DNA from: Bordetella genomosp. 8 | GTDB lineage: Bacteria > Pseudomonadota > Gammaproteobacteria > Burkholderiales > Burkholderiaceae_B | Assembly (NCBI RefSeq): GCF_002119685.1 | Contig: NZ_CP021108.1 | Location: 4,278,001 to 4,342,000 of the forward strand | Direction of reading: 5' to 3' | DNA: 64,000 nt | Shown here: piece after piece, positions 1 to 7,633 of the stretch | How positions within the stretch are numbered: position 1 is the first letter of the stretch | Layout: each line of letters opens with the position of its first letter | Notes under the pieces: generated by a model | Seen by the model: only the letters and a program-made list of their open reading frames with translations | Database searches by the model: none | What the model was told of the DNA's origin: nothing | Position numbers and translations under genes: made by a program

Positions 1-612
1 GAGCAGCTTGCAAAGGAACTGGAAACCCGGGTCATCGACGCTGCGTGCCGCATTCATGCGACCCTGGTGGTCGACGACCAGATCCACCCCGGACGCCAGC
101 AAGGTCGGCGCCATTTCCGGCAGGTCCGGCGCATGTATCCAGATCTGCGCGTGCATGCCGCGCGCCTTCAGGCGCGGCGCCAGCGCGGTGAAGTCGTCGA
201 TGCCGACGCCGTTGCGGTACACCGCCTTGCCATCGCGCTTGAACAGGTTGAAGCGCGCGCCGCGCACGCCCTGCTGCGCCAACGCATCCAGATCCTTTTC
301 CGGGATGTCGCCACGCAGCACGCCCACCGCGCGCAGGCGGTCGGGATACTCGCTCAATGCCTGCAGCACGTTGCGGTTGTCGTCGCCCTGGGCGCTGGCC
401 GTCACCAGCACGCCGCGGGTCAGGCCCAGCCGATCGAGATGGGCAATGAAGCGCTCGGCGGCGTTTTCCGGCGGCGTGTAGCTGCGGTCGTCGCTGAGCG
501 GGAACGTCGAGTAGGGGCCGAAGACATGCGCATGCGAATCGCAGGCGCCCGCCGGCACCTTGAAGCGCACCGGCTCGAACTCGGGATGAGGTGGCAAACA
601 GGGCTTGGTCAT
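1..612 (-). CDS. amidohydrolase family protein (partial, C-terminus beyond window)
   Basis: The N-terminal 204 codons are present and the gene runs off the left edge. The start region carries D-S-H-A-H-V-F-G-P (about residues 25-33), the metal-binding HxH motif of amidohydrolase TIM barrels. Further in are TRGVLVTASAQGDDN and GVRGARFNLFKR, which resemble the 2-pyrone-4,6-dicarboxylate lactonase-like branch (PF04909). Members hydrolyse lactones or decarboxylate small acids. The gene is last of three on the minus strand, 13 bp after the Bug protein, so it probably belongs to the same catabolic operon. The exact substrate cannot be read from sequence. ATG at 610-612. Confidence 0.82.
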   Translation of the reverse strand, partial: MTKPCLPPHPEFEPVRFKVPAGACDSHAHVFGPYSTFPLSDDRSYTPPENAAERFIAHLDRLGLTRGVLVTASAQGDDNRNVLQALSEYPDRLRAVGVLRGDIPEKDLDALAQQGVRGARFNLFKRDGKAVYRNGVGIDDFTALAPRLKARGMHAQIWIHAPDLPEMAPTLLASGVDLVVDHQGRMNAARSVDDPGFQFLCKLL

Positions 613-625
613 GGCCGTTCCTCCA

Positions 626-1624
626 TCAACGCGCGTTCTCGGGCTTCAACACGCCCGAAGTCAGCAGCGGCTGCAGCTTGGCTTCTTCCTTGGCGAAGAT
701 CTGCGCCGACTGATCGATGGTGGACGGCACCACTTCCGAGCCGATGTTGGCCAATTGCTTCTGCACTTCCGGATCGGCGACGGCCTTGGCCAGCGCGTCG
801 TTCAGTACCTGGCGGACTTCCTTGGGCGTGCCCTTGGGCGTCATCAAGGCCGAATAGGTCACCATCTCGAAATCCGGCTTGCCCAGCTCGGCCACGGTCG
901 GCACGTTCGGCAGCGAAGGCACCCGCTTGGCCGAGGTCACGGCCAGGGCGGTCAGCGAGCCGTTCTGGATCTGCGGCTGCGAACTGGTCAGCTGATCCAC
1001 CATGCCATCGACCTGGTTGCCCAGCATGTCAGCCAGCGCGGGCGCCGAGCCCTTGTAGGGGATGGGATTGATCCTGATGCCGAAGTCCTGCTCCAGCAGC
1101 AGTTCGGCGATGTGGTTCGTCGTACCCGTACCCGAATGCGCGATCGCAAGCTCGTTCGGATGCGCCTTCGCGAACTCGACGAAACCCTTGAAGTCCTTGA
1201 TGCCGTGCTTGTTCTTGGCATTCACTTCCAGCACCGAGGGCACCACCGCCAGCATGCCGACCGGATCGAAATCGCCGAGCTTGACCTTGGTGCCCGGCAC
1301 CAGCGTCGGGTTGACGACCAGCGGCACGATGGTGGTGGACAGCACCGTATAGCCGTCCGGCGCGGAGCGGGCGACGTTGCCCGCGCCTATGGAGCCGCCG
1401 GCCCCACCCAGGTTCTCGACCACGATCGATTGCTTGAGGTGGCGCGCCATGGCCGTGGTGATGGCCCGCGTGGTGATGTCCAGATTGCCGCCGGGCGGAT
1501 AGGGAACGATCAGGCGTATCGGCTTGTCGGGATAGCCCTCGGCCGCGGCCAGCCCCGCATGCGCGCCCAGGCTCAGGGCGACAACCATCCCCAGCGCTTT
1601 CACAGCGCCTTTGAACTGCTTCAT
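626..1624 (-). CDS. Bug family tripartite tricarboxylate transporter substrate-binding protein
   Basis: A 332-residue periplasmic binding protein of the TctC/Bug family, which is strongly expanded in Bordetella. It has a signal peptide ending near AHAGLAAAEG, then the family opening YPDKPIRLIVPYPPGG, and later GAGNVARSAPDGYT, AIAHSGTGTTNHIAEL and PNVPTVAELGKPDFE, all typical. The ATG at 1624 was chosen because it opens the signal peptide; the frame stays open much further upstream, but that part overlaps the aldolase. No TctA/TctB membrane partners lie nearby, so it may use shared permeases or act as a sensor. It lies between the aldolase and amidohydrolase genes, suggesting it binds their carboxylate substrate. 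Confidence 0.93.
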   Translation of the reverse strand: MKQFKGAVKALGMVVALSLGAHAGLAAAEGYPDKPIRLIVPYPPGGNLDITTRAITTAMARHLKQSIVVENLGGAGGSIGAGNVARSAPDGYTVLSTTIVPLVVNPTLVPGTKVKLGDFDPVGMLAVVPSVLEVNAKNKHGIKDFKGFVEFAKAHPNELAIAHSGTGTTNHIAELLLEQDFGIRINPIPYKGSAPALADMLGNQVDGMVDQLTSSQPQIQNGSLTALAVTSAKRVPSLPNVPTVAELGKPDFEMVTYSALMTPKGTPKEVRQVLNDALAKAVADPEVQKQLANIGSEVVPSTIDQSAQIFAKEEAKLQPLLTSGVLKPENAR

Positions 1625-1653
1625 TGAGGTCTCCGAACTACTTGCTTGAAAAT

Positions 1654-2442
1654 TTATGTGCGGTACGAAGGATCCAGGCGGTCCGCCAGGCGCAGCAGCG
1701 CGGGCCATTCCATCTGGCCATAGGGACGCCGCGTACCCGGCTGGTACTGGTTCCAGGTGGCCTGGATCACTTCCTTGGATACCGGGTTCAGCGGTGCGTT
1801 GCAGGCCATGGCGGCCAGTTGCGCACGGCAGGACACTTCCAGGCGATGCATCCAGTTGAAGGCTTCGCCTATGCTGCGGCCGACCGTCAGCAGGCCGTGG
1901 TTGCGCAGGATCAGGGCTTCGTTCTGGCCCAGGTCGCGACACAGCGATTCCTGCTCGCTCAGGTCCAGCACCACGCCTTCGTAGTCGTGATAACCGATCT
2001 TCATGAAACGCATGGACGTCTGGTTCAGCGGCAGCAGTCCGCAGGCCAGCGACGACACGGCCATGCCGGCCCAGGTGTGCGTATGGATCACGCAATCCAC
2101 TTCGGGGCGCTTTTCGTGGATGGCGCTGTGGATGACGAAACCGGCCTTGTTCACGCCGTAGGACAGGTGCGGGCCGAAATCCGGCTTGCTGAGGATATTG
2201 CCGTGATGATCGATCTTCAGCAGGCTGGATGCCGTGATTTCTTCATAGAGCAAGCCGTAGGCATTGATCAGGAAGGCGCCCGTCTCGCCCGGCACGCGCA
2301 GGGAGATGTGGTTGGCGATCATGTCCGACATGCCGTAGTGCGCGATGAGGCGGTAACAGGCCGCCAGGTCGACGCGCGCTTCCCATTCGGCTTCGGAGCA
2401 TTGCTCCTTCATCGAAGAAATCTTCAGTTCGTGTTTCATCAT
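1654..2442 (-). CDS. class II aldolase/adducin domain protein
   Basis: A 262-residue soluble enzyme of the class II aldolase/adducin family (PF00596; fuculose-phosphate aldolase and decarboxylase relatives). Visible signs are YGMSDMIANHISLRVPGE near the N-terminus, the zinc-ligand segment CVIHTHTWAGMAVSS, and ALILRNHGLLTVG. Members perform metal-dependent retro-aldol cleavage or decarboxylation of small sugar acids. Three in-frame ATGs cluster here (2448, 2442, 2439); AGGAG abuts the first, so the second, with 6 nt spacing, was chosen. It is the first gene of the minus-strand operon and is divergent from the IclR gene, its likely regulator. The substrate is unknown. Confidence 0.9.
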   Translation of the reverse strand: MMKHELKISSMKEQCSEAEWEARVDLAACYRLIAHYGMSDMIANHISLRVPGETGAFLINAYGLLYEEITASSLLKIDHHGNILSKPDFGPHLSYGVNKAGFVIHSAIHEKRPEVDCVIHTHTWAGMAVSSLACGLLPLNQTSMRFMKIGYHDYEGVVLDLSEQESLCRDLGQNEALILRNHGLLTVGRSIGEAFNWMHRLEVSCRAQLAAMACNAPLNPVSKEVIQATWNQYQPGTRRPYGQMEWPALLRLADRLDPSYRT

Positions 2443-2680
2443 GGTCATCTCCTGGCAGCCATCACGGCGGGCGCGGCCGGCGCGCGGATATCGAAAGCAT
2501 ACGCGCGGCGGCATGCCCGTCCACCCGGGCGGGCGTGCGCCAGGATGACGATGTTACGAGCGTTGGGCCGTTTGGGGTTGCCGATTTGAGAATGCCGCGT
2601 TTCCCCGCCTTCGATGGTGCGGTGCAACGCCCCCGGGAAAGTCCGTAGGCGCGCCGCGCGGCCATCGCACTAGAATTGCC

Positions 2681-2720
2681 GGATTCCATACAACGATACC
2701 CGGTTCCATATTTTGGAACC
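2681..2720. promoter_or_regulatory. putative IclR-family operator (palindrome plus upstream half-site)
   Basis: GGTTCCATATTTTGGAACC (2702-2720) is a perfect 7-bp inverted repeat with a 5-bp spacer. TTCCATA recurs exactly 20 bp upstream (2684-2690 versus 2704-2710), so two half-sites lie on one helix face. It ends 13 bp before the chosen IclR start and lies in the roughly 290-bp gap between the divergent aldolase and IclR genes. Position and symmetry fit a site for autoregulation and for control of the minus-strand operon. That IclR binds it is inference. Confidence 0.6.
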
Positions 2721-2733
2721 AGATCATGACTTC

Positions 2734-3552
2734 ATGAGTGTCCTCGATAACGCGGCCAGGGTGCTGCGGGTGCTGACCCAACATGGCGGCGAAGTCAGCG
2801 TGACGGACGTCGTCGCGCACCTGGGCCTGCCCAAGAGTTCGTCGTCCCGGCTGCTGAAGCAGATGCTTGAAAGCGGCCTGCTGGAACGCGACGCGGCCAC
2901 GCTGAAATACCGCCCCGCCCTGCTGCTGCTGGAAGTCGCCCACCAGGCGCGCGGCAGCACCCCGCTGATCCGTCGCCTGGAACAGGCACTGGAAGCGCTG
3001 GTGGCCGATACGGGCCACACGGGATATATCTCGGTGCTGGACGAAAGCCGGCGCGACGTCGTGGTGCTGCGCGCATTCCACGGTTCGCATCCCTTGCGCG
3101 TGGTGACCCAGCCCGGTTATCGGCTGCCGGCCTATGCCAGTTCCACCGGGCGCGCCCTGCTGGCAAGGCTGGACGGCGACACGGCGCGCCGGGCGCATCC
3201 CGCCACTTTCGACCCCCACGCGCGGGTGCTGCCGCACGCCCCGCCCGATGCGGCCGCGCTGGCCGCCCAGCTGGACGACGTGCGGGCGCGGGGCTGGGCC
3301 TGGGCGCTGGATGAAAGCCTGGCCGGGGTCGGCTCGGTCAGCGCCACCGTCAACGATCCGCAGAGCGGCGAAATCCTGGCCTTCTGCCTGAGCTTTCCGG
3401 CGTCGCTGAACCAGCCAGGCTTCATCGACGCATTGGCCCGTCGCCTGGTCGGCGATGTCGCGGCCATCGGCCGCGCCGCGGGCGACGCATTCTGGCAAAC
3501 CATGGCGCCGACAACTGCCGACATAGAGCAGGCCGGCGCAGTCCACCACTGA
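2734..3552 (+). CDS. IclR family transcriptional regulator
   Basis: A 272-residue regulator with an N-terminal winged helix-turn-helix (about residues 8-65; SVTDVVAHLGLPKSSSSRLL is the recognition region) and a C-terminal IclR effector-binding domain (YASSTGRALLA, and later VGSVSATVNDP). IclR proteins bind DNA as dimers or tetramers and respond to small organic acids. An in-frame TTG at 2713 would place the start inside the palindromic operator, so the ATG at 2734 was chosen. The gene is divergent from the aldolase operon and 21 bp upstream of the OPT transporter, so it could control both sets. The ligand is unknown. Confidence 0.93.
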   Translation: MSVLDNAARVLRVLTQHGGEVSVTDVVAHLGLPKSSSSRLLKQMLESGLLERDAATLKYRPALLLLEVAHQARGSTPLIRRLEQALEALVADTGHTGYISVLDESRRDVVVLRAFHGSHPLRVVTQPGYRLPAYASSTGRALLARLDGDTARRAHPATFDPHARVLPHAPPDAAALAAQLDDVRARGWAWALDESLAGVGSVSATVNDPQSGEILAFCLSFPASLNQPGFIDALARRLVGDVAAIGRAAGDAFWQTMAPTTADIEQAGAVHH

Positions 3553-3573
3553 ATAAACACAAGGGGAATACAC

Positions 3574-5214
3574 ATGCGGCAACCGGTCTCTCACCCGCGC
3601 GCGTTCAGCGGCGGCACGTTCATATTGCTGGCGCTGCTCAGCGTCTTCGGCGCCATCATCGGCATCCAGTTGCTGGTCTCGCTGGGCGTGACGCCCAATA
3701 CGTCCATCATCGGCGCGCTGGTGGCGATGATCCTGGCGCGCATACCGCTGGCGCTGTTCGCGCGCTTTCGTTCGATACACGAGCAGAACCTGGCGCAGAG
3801 CGCGATCTCGTCGGCGACCTTCGGCGCGGCCAACAGCCTGCTGCTGCCCATCGCCATTCCCTACCTGTTCGGCCGCACGGACCTGGTGCTGCCGATGTTC
3901 GTCGGCGTGGCGGCGGCCATGTTGCTGGATGGCTACCTGCTGTACCGGCTGTTCGATAGCCGCATCTTCCCCGCCGCGGGCGCATGGCCGCCGGGCGTGG
4001 CGGCGGCCGAGGCGATCAAGGCTGGCGACACCGGCGGGCGGCAGGCGCGGCTGCTCGGGGCAGGCATAGGGGTAGGCCTGGTCGGCGCCTGGCTGCACAT
4101 CCCCATGTCGGCGTTCGGCACGGCCTTCCTGGGCAATATCTGGGCGCTGACGATGTTCGGCATCGGGCTGCTGATACGCGGCTATGCGAAGCCAATCATG
4201 GGATGGGACATCAATGCCCTGTATATCCCGCATGGCCTGATGATAGGCGCGGGCATGGTCGCGCTGATCCAGGTGATCGCGCAGATCCGCGCCCGCGGCG
4301 GCGATGACCGGGCGGCCGCGCCGGCGGGGGACAGCCACGCCATGCCGGCGGCGGCCACCGCCGAAGCGGAACCGGCGTCCGGACCCACCCGCACGATCCA
4401 GGACATGCGCCGCACCTTGCGGCTGGGCGCGATCGCCTACATCGTGCTTGCCGCCCTCCTGGCGCTGGGCAGCGGCCTGTACACCGGCATGTCCACGCCC
4501 ATGTTGATCGGCTTCGTGCTGTATGCCGCCTTCGCCGCCTTCGTGCATGAGCTGCTGGTCGGCATCGCCGCCATGCACTCCGGCTGGTTCCCCGCCTTCG
4601 CGGTCGCCCTCATCACGCTGTTGGTCGGCATGCTGATCGGCTTCCCGCCAGTCGCGCTGGTGATCCTGTGCGGGTTCGCCGCGGCCACCGGCCCGGCTTT
4701 CGCCGACATGGGCTACGACCTGAAGGCGGGCTACCTGCTGCGCGGCAACGGCGCGGATCCGGCATTCGAACTCGATGGCCGGCGCCAGCAGCTGGCCGCC
4801 GGCATGCTGGCCTTCGTCATCAGCATGCCCATGGTGTATTTCACGTATCACAGCTATTTCGACCAGGGCCTGACGCCGCCCGTCGCCGCGGTCTATGTTG
4901 CCACCATCAAGGCAGGGGTCGCGCCCGGCGTGGCCATGCAGTTGCTGATATGGGCAATCCCGGGCGCCTTGATCCAGTGGCTGGGCGGCCCGCGCCGCCA
5001 GCTGGGCGTGCTGCTCTCCACCGGCCTGCTCATTGCCAATCCGCTGGCGGGCTGGGCGGTACTGGCCGGCATCGTGCTGCGCGTGATCGCGCTGCGTCTG
5101 TGGGGCGACAAGGTGCGCAACAGCCTGGAGGTCTTCGCCGCGGGCTCCATCGCCGGCGATGCGCTGTACAGCTTCTTCAATTCCCTGATCCAGTATCAGG
5201 CCAAGGGAAAATAA
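3574..5214 (+). CDS. OPT/YSL-type oligopeptide transporter family membrane protein
   Basis: A 546-residue polytopic inner-membrane protein with a dozen or more hydrophobic segments across its length. Segments such as NLAQSAISSATFGAANSL and WPPGVAAAEAIKAGDTGG match the pattern of the oligopeptide transporter (OPT/YSL) superfamily, which imports peptides or metal chelates by proton symport. A hydrophilic, Ala/Pro-rich loop occupies about residues 245-285. The start has a good Shine-Dalgarno sequence (AAGGGG). It is first of four tightly spaced plus-strand genes (gaps of 9 and 21 bp, then a 1-nt overlap) ending in a dipeptidase, which supports uptake of a peptide-like compound. Family call is from motif memory; substrate is unknown. 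Confidence 0.82.
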   Translation: MRQPVSHPRAFSGGTFILLALLSVFGAIIGIQLLVSLGVTPNTSIIGALVAMILARIPLALFARFRSIHEQNLAQSAISSATFGAANSLLLPIAIPYLFGRTDLVLPMFVGVAAAMLLDGYLLYRLFDSRIFPAAGAWPPGVAAAEAIKAGDTGGRQARLLGAGIGVGLVGAWLHIPMSAFGTAFLGNIWALTMFGIGLLIRGYAKPIMGWDINALYIPHGLMIGAGMVALIQVIAQIRARGGDDRAAAPAGDSHAMPAAATAEAEPASGPTRTIQDMRRTLRLGAIAYIVLAALLALGSGLYTGMSTPMLIGFVLYAAFAAFVHELLVGIAAMHSGWFPAFAVALITLLVGMLIGFPPVALVILCGFAAATGPAFADMGYDLKAGYLLRGNGADPAFELDGRRQQLAAGMLAFVISMPMVYFTYHSYFDQGLTPPVAAVYVATIKAGVAPGVAMQLLIWAIPGALIQWLGGPRRQLGVLLSTGLLIANPLAGWAVLAGIVLRVIALRLWGDKVRNSLEVFAAGSIAGDALYSFFNSLIQYQAKGK

Positions 5215-5223
5215 GGATCCAAT

Positions 5224-6156
5224 ATGAGTCTCACCCATACGCTCAAAGTCTTCGAGGCCTTCGACAGCGCCTACGCCAGCGGCCAGACGGTCGTCGAACT
5301 GCTGCAGCCCTATGCCGCGCACGCCAGGGTCGCCGTGAAGACCATCAGCGGTCCCAAGGGCAAGACCGACTTCGTGCGCATCGAAATCCCGGGCACCGAG
5401 GGCAAAACGAATGGCGGCGCCGCGCCCACGCTGGGCATCGTCGGCCGCCTGGGCGGCATCGGCGCGCGCCCCAGCCGCATCGGCCTGGTGTCCGATGGCG
5501 ACGGCGCGATCGCCGCGGTGGCCTCGGCCTTGAAGCTGGCGCACATGGCCACGCAGGGCGACCGCCTGCCTGGCGACGTCGTCATCAGCACGCACGTCTG
5601 TCCCGACGCGCCGACGCGTCCGCACGAGCCCGTGGATTTCATGGATTCGCCCATGGACACCGAAACCCTCAACGAAAACGAGGTGTCGGAGGAAATGGAC
5701 GCGGTGCTGTCGATCGACACCACCAAGGGCAACCGCATCCTGAACCACAAGGGCTACGCGATCTCGCCCACCGTCAAGCAGGGCTATATCCTGCGCGTGT
5801 CGGAGGACCTGGTGCGCATCATGGAAATGACCAGCGGGCGGCCGGCGGTGACCTTTCCCATCACCACGCAGGACATCACGCCCTACGGCAACGGCGTGTA
5901 CCACCTGAACAGCATCCTGCAACCGTCGGTCGCGACGCGGGCGCCCACCGTCGGCGTGGCGATTTCGGCGATCAGCGTCGTGCCGGGCTGCGGCACCGGC
6001 GCCAGCGACGAAGCCGACATCGCCGCCACGGTACGCTTTGCCGTGGAAGTCGCCAAGGAATTCACGCGCGGAACCTGCAGTTTCCATGATGCCGGCGAAT
6101 ACGACCGGCTGGTGGCGATGTACGGCTCGCTGGCGCATCTGCAGAAGCGCCAGTAA
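5224..6156 (+). CDS. DUF1177 domain-containing protein
   Basis: A 310-residue soluble protein matching DUF1177 in length and character along its whole length. Notable segments are VVISTHVCPDAPTRP (about residues 121-135), FMDSPMDTETLNENEVSE, and a glycine/cysteine segment VVPGCGTGASDEADIA near residue 255. The His, Cys, Asp and Glu residues in the first two could bind metal, but this is inference. No signal peptide or membrane segment is visible. It has a strong ribosome site (AAGGA) 9 bp after the OPT transporter and precedes aroM, so it probably acts on whatever the transporter imports. No biochemical function was known to me for the family. Confidence 0.82.
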   Translation: MSLTHTLKVFEAFDSAYASGQTVVELLQPYAAHARVAVKTISGPKGKTDFVRIEIPGTEGKTNGGAAPTLGIVGRLGGIGARPSRIGLVSDGDGAIAAVASALKLAHMATQGDRLPGDVVISTHVCPDAPTRPHEPVDFMDSPMDTETLNENEVSEEMDAVLSIDTTKGNRILNHKGYAISPTVKQGYILRVSEDLVRIMEMTSGRPAVTFPITTQDITPYGNGVYHLNSILQPSVATRAPTVGVAISAISVVPGCGTGASDEADIAATVRFAVEVAKEFTRGTCSFHDAGEYDRLVAMYGSLAHLQKRQ

Positions 6157-6177
6157 GCCCGCGCGCAAGGAGCACAC

Positions 6178-6867
6178 ATGACGGACGGCAATCCTTTGCT
6201 AGGCACCATCACCATCGGACAGGCGCCGCGCGCCGACATCACCCCCATCCTGCAGGCGGCGCTGCCGGCCGGCGTGCGGGCCCGCCATGTCGGCGTGCTG
6301 GACGGCCTGTCGGCCAGCGATATCGCATCGCGCTACGCGCCGCGGCCCGGCCAGCCCTTGCTGGTGACGCGCCTGCTGGACGGCAGTTCGGTCATCCTGG
6401 ACAAGGCCGCCATCCAGGGCGCGCTGACGGGCAAGATCGCCGAACTGGAGGCCAGCGGCTGCACGGTCATCCTGGTGCTGTGCACTGGCGAATTCCATGG
6501 CCTGGCGACACGGCGCGCCTGGCTGGTCGAGCCCGACCGTATCGTGCCGCCGGCCGCCTCCGCGTTGGCCGGCGAACGCCAGGTCGGTATCATCGTGCCG
6601 CTGGCGGAACAGGCCGCCAGCGAGGCCGGTAAGTTTTCCATGCTGGCCCGGATGCCGCTGTGCGAGGCCGCTTCGCCTTACGATGATGATCTGCGCACGC
6701 TGGAAGCGGCGGCGCGCACGCTGCGCGATCGCGGCGCGCGGATGCTGCTGATGGACTGCATGGGCTTCGTCGAAGAGCATCGCGCCGCGGCGCGACGCGC
6801 CAGCGGCCTGCCCACGGTGCTGTCCAACGCCCTGATCGCCAAACTCGTCGCGGAGCTTGTCATCTGA
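6178..6867 (+). CDS. AroM family protein, Asp/Glu racemase-like
   Basis: A 229-residue cytoplasmic protein of the AroM family, recognised by GTITIGQAPRADI at the N-terminus. Two cysteines sit in motif-like contexts: Cys102 in LCTGEF and Cys194 in LMDCMGF. Together with the C-terminal segment SGLPTVLSNALIAKLVAEL, this recalls Asp/Glu/hydantoin racemases, which use two cysteines for proton transfer. Escherichia coli AroM lies in the TyrR-regulated aroL cluster and has no assigned reaction. Here the gene is third of the transporter cassette, with a clear AAGGAG site, and its TGA overlaps the pepE ATG by one base, implying translational coupling. Racemase activity is inference. Confidence 0.86.
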   Translation: MTDGNPLLGTITIGQAPRADITPILQAALPAGVRARHVGVLDGLSASDIASRYAPRPGQPLLVTRLLDGSSVILDKAAIQGALTGKIAELEASGCTVILVLCTGEFHGLATRRAWLVEPDRIVPPAASALAGERQVGIIVPLAEQAASEAGKFSMLARMPLCEAASPYDDDLRTLEAAARTLRDRGARMLLMDCMGFVEEHRAAARRASGLPTVLSNALIAKLVAELVI

Positions 6868-7559
6868 TGTCCATGCAACTTCTACTCTTGAGCAATTCGC
6901 GTTCGCCCGATGGCAGCTACCTGACGCATGCGGTCGCCCCACTGCGGGCGCTGGCCGGCGAACGGCGCAGGACCCTGTTCGTGCCCTTTGCCGCCGTCAC
7001 CAACAGCTGGGATGATTACACCGCCAACGTGGCGAACAGCCTGGCCGCACTGGAATGGGAATTCACCGGCGCGCATACCGTGGACGCCGATGCCGCCGGA
7101 CTTTACGAGCTGATCCTGGTGGGCGGCGGCAATACCTTCCAACTGGTGGCGGAATGCCGCCGCCGCGGCTGGCTGCAGGCAATCGCGGAACGCGTGCGCG
7201 CCGGCACGCCCTATGCGGGCTGGAGCGCGGGCGCGAACCTGGCATGCCCGACACTGTGCACGACCAACGACATGCCCATCGTCGATCCGGGCGGGTTCGA
7301 CGCGCTGGGCTTGGTCGGGTTCCAGATCAATCCGCACTACAACAATGCGCTGCCGCCGGGACACCAGGGCGAAACGCGCAACGAGCGCATCGCGGAATTC
7401 CTGGCCGCGAATACGGCGGCGACGGTGGTGGGTCTGCCGGAAGGCGATTGGTTGGCGGGCGACGGCGCGCGCATGACGTTTCACGGCCCGCATACGGGGT
7501 ATGTGTTCCGCCAGGGGAAGGCACCGGAGGAAGTGCGCGAAGGGATGGCGATAGGCTAG
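6867..7559 (+). CDS. pepE: peptidase E (alpha-aspartyl dipeptidase, family S51)
   Basis: A 230-residue serine peptidase. Counting from the ATG at 6867, Ser120 (in AGWSAGAN), Asp135 (in TTNDMPIV) and His157 (in INPHYNN) fall at the triad positions described for Salmonella peptidase E, which supports both the assignment and the start. Peptidase E hydrolyses dipeptides with N-terminal aspartate; other S51 members are cyanophycinases. The glycine-rich segment ILVGGGNTFQLV is also typical. The gene overlaps aroM by one nucleotide and ends the cassette, so it is likely to cleave a dipeptide or related amide imported by the OPT transporter. The stop codon lies in a short tandem repeat. Confidence 0.93.
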   Translation: MSMQLLLLSNSRSPDGSYLTHAVAPLRALAGERRRTLFVPFAAVTNSWDDYTANVANSLAALEWEFTGAHTVDADAAGLYELILVGGGNTFQLVAECRRRGWLQAIAERVRAGTPYAGWSAGANLACPTLCTTNDMPIVDPGGFDALGLVGFQINPHYNNALPPGHQGETRNERIAEFLAANTAATVVGLPEGDWLAGDGARMTFHGPHTGYVFRQGKAPEEVREGMAIG

Positions 7560-7620
7560 GCGCCCCCGGCTAGGCGCCCCCGGCCAGGCGCCCCCTGCCA
7601 GGCGCCCCGGCCAGGCGGCC
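7554..7620. repeat. 14-bp tandem repeat, about 4.7 copies, between convergent genes
   Basis: Units are GGCTAGGCGCCCCC (7554-7567), an identical copy (7568-7581), GGCCAGGCGCCCCC (7582-7595), a 13-bp variant starting TGCCAGG (7596-7608) and a partial copy (7609-7620). Each full unit contains the palindrome GGCGCC. The array starts inside the last codons of pepE, includes its TAG, and ends 14 bp from the convergent livF stop. It may form structured RNA ends on both transcripts, but no T-tract follows. Confidence 0.9.
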
Positions 7621-7633
7621 ACATCGGGACGCC

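Noticed and set aside
2713..2733. TTG at 2713 as IclR start
   Set aside because: It lies inside the palindromic operator and adds seven residues before the usual family opening.
2554..6177. A 1207-codon open frame on the minus strand
   Set aside because: It is antisense to IclR, OPT, DUF1177 and has the biased composition (His, Arg, Gln, Gly) of a GC-rich shadow frame, with no domain similarity.
7554..7620. Tandem repeats as a CRISPR array
   Set aside because: The units are contiguous with no spacers and are only 14 bp long.
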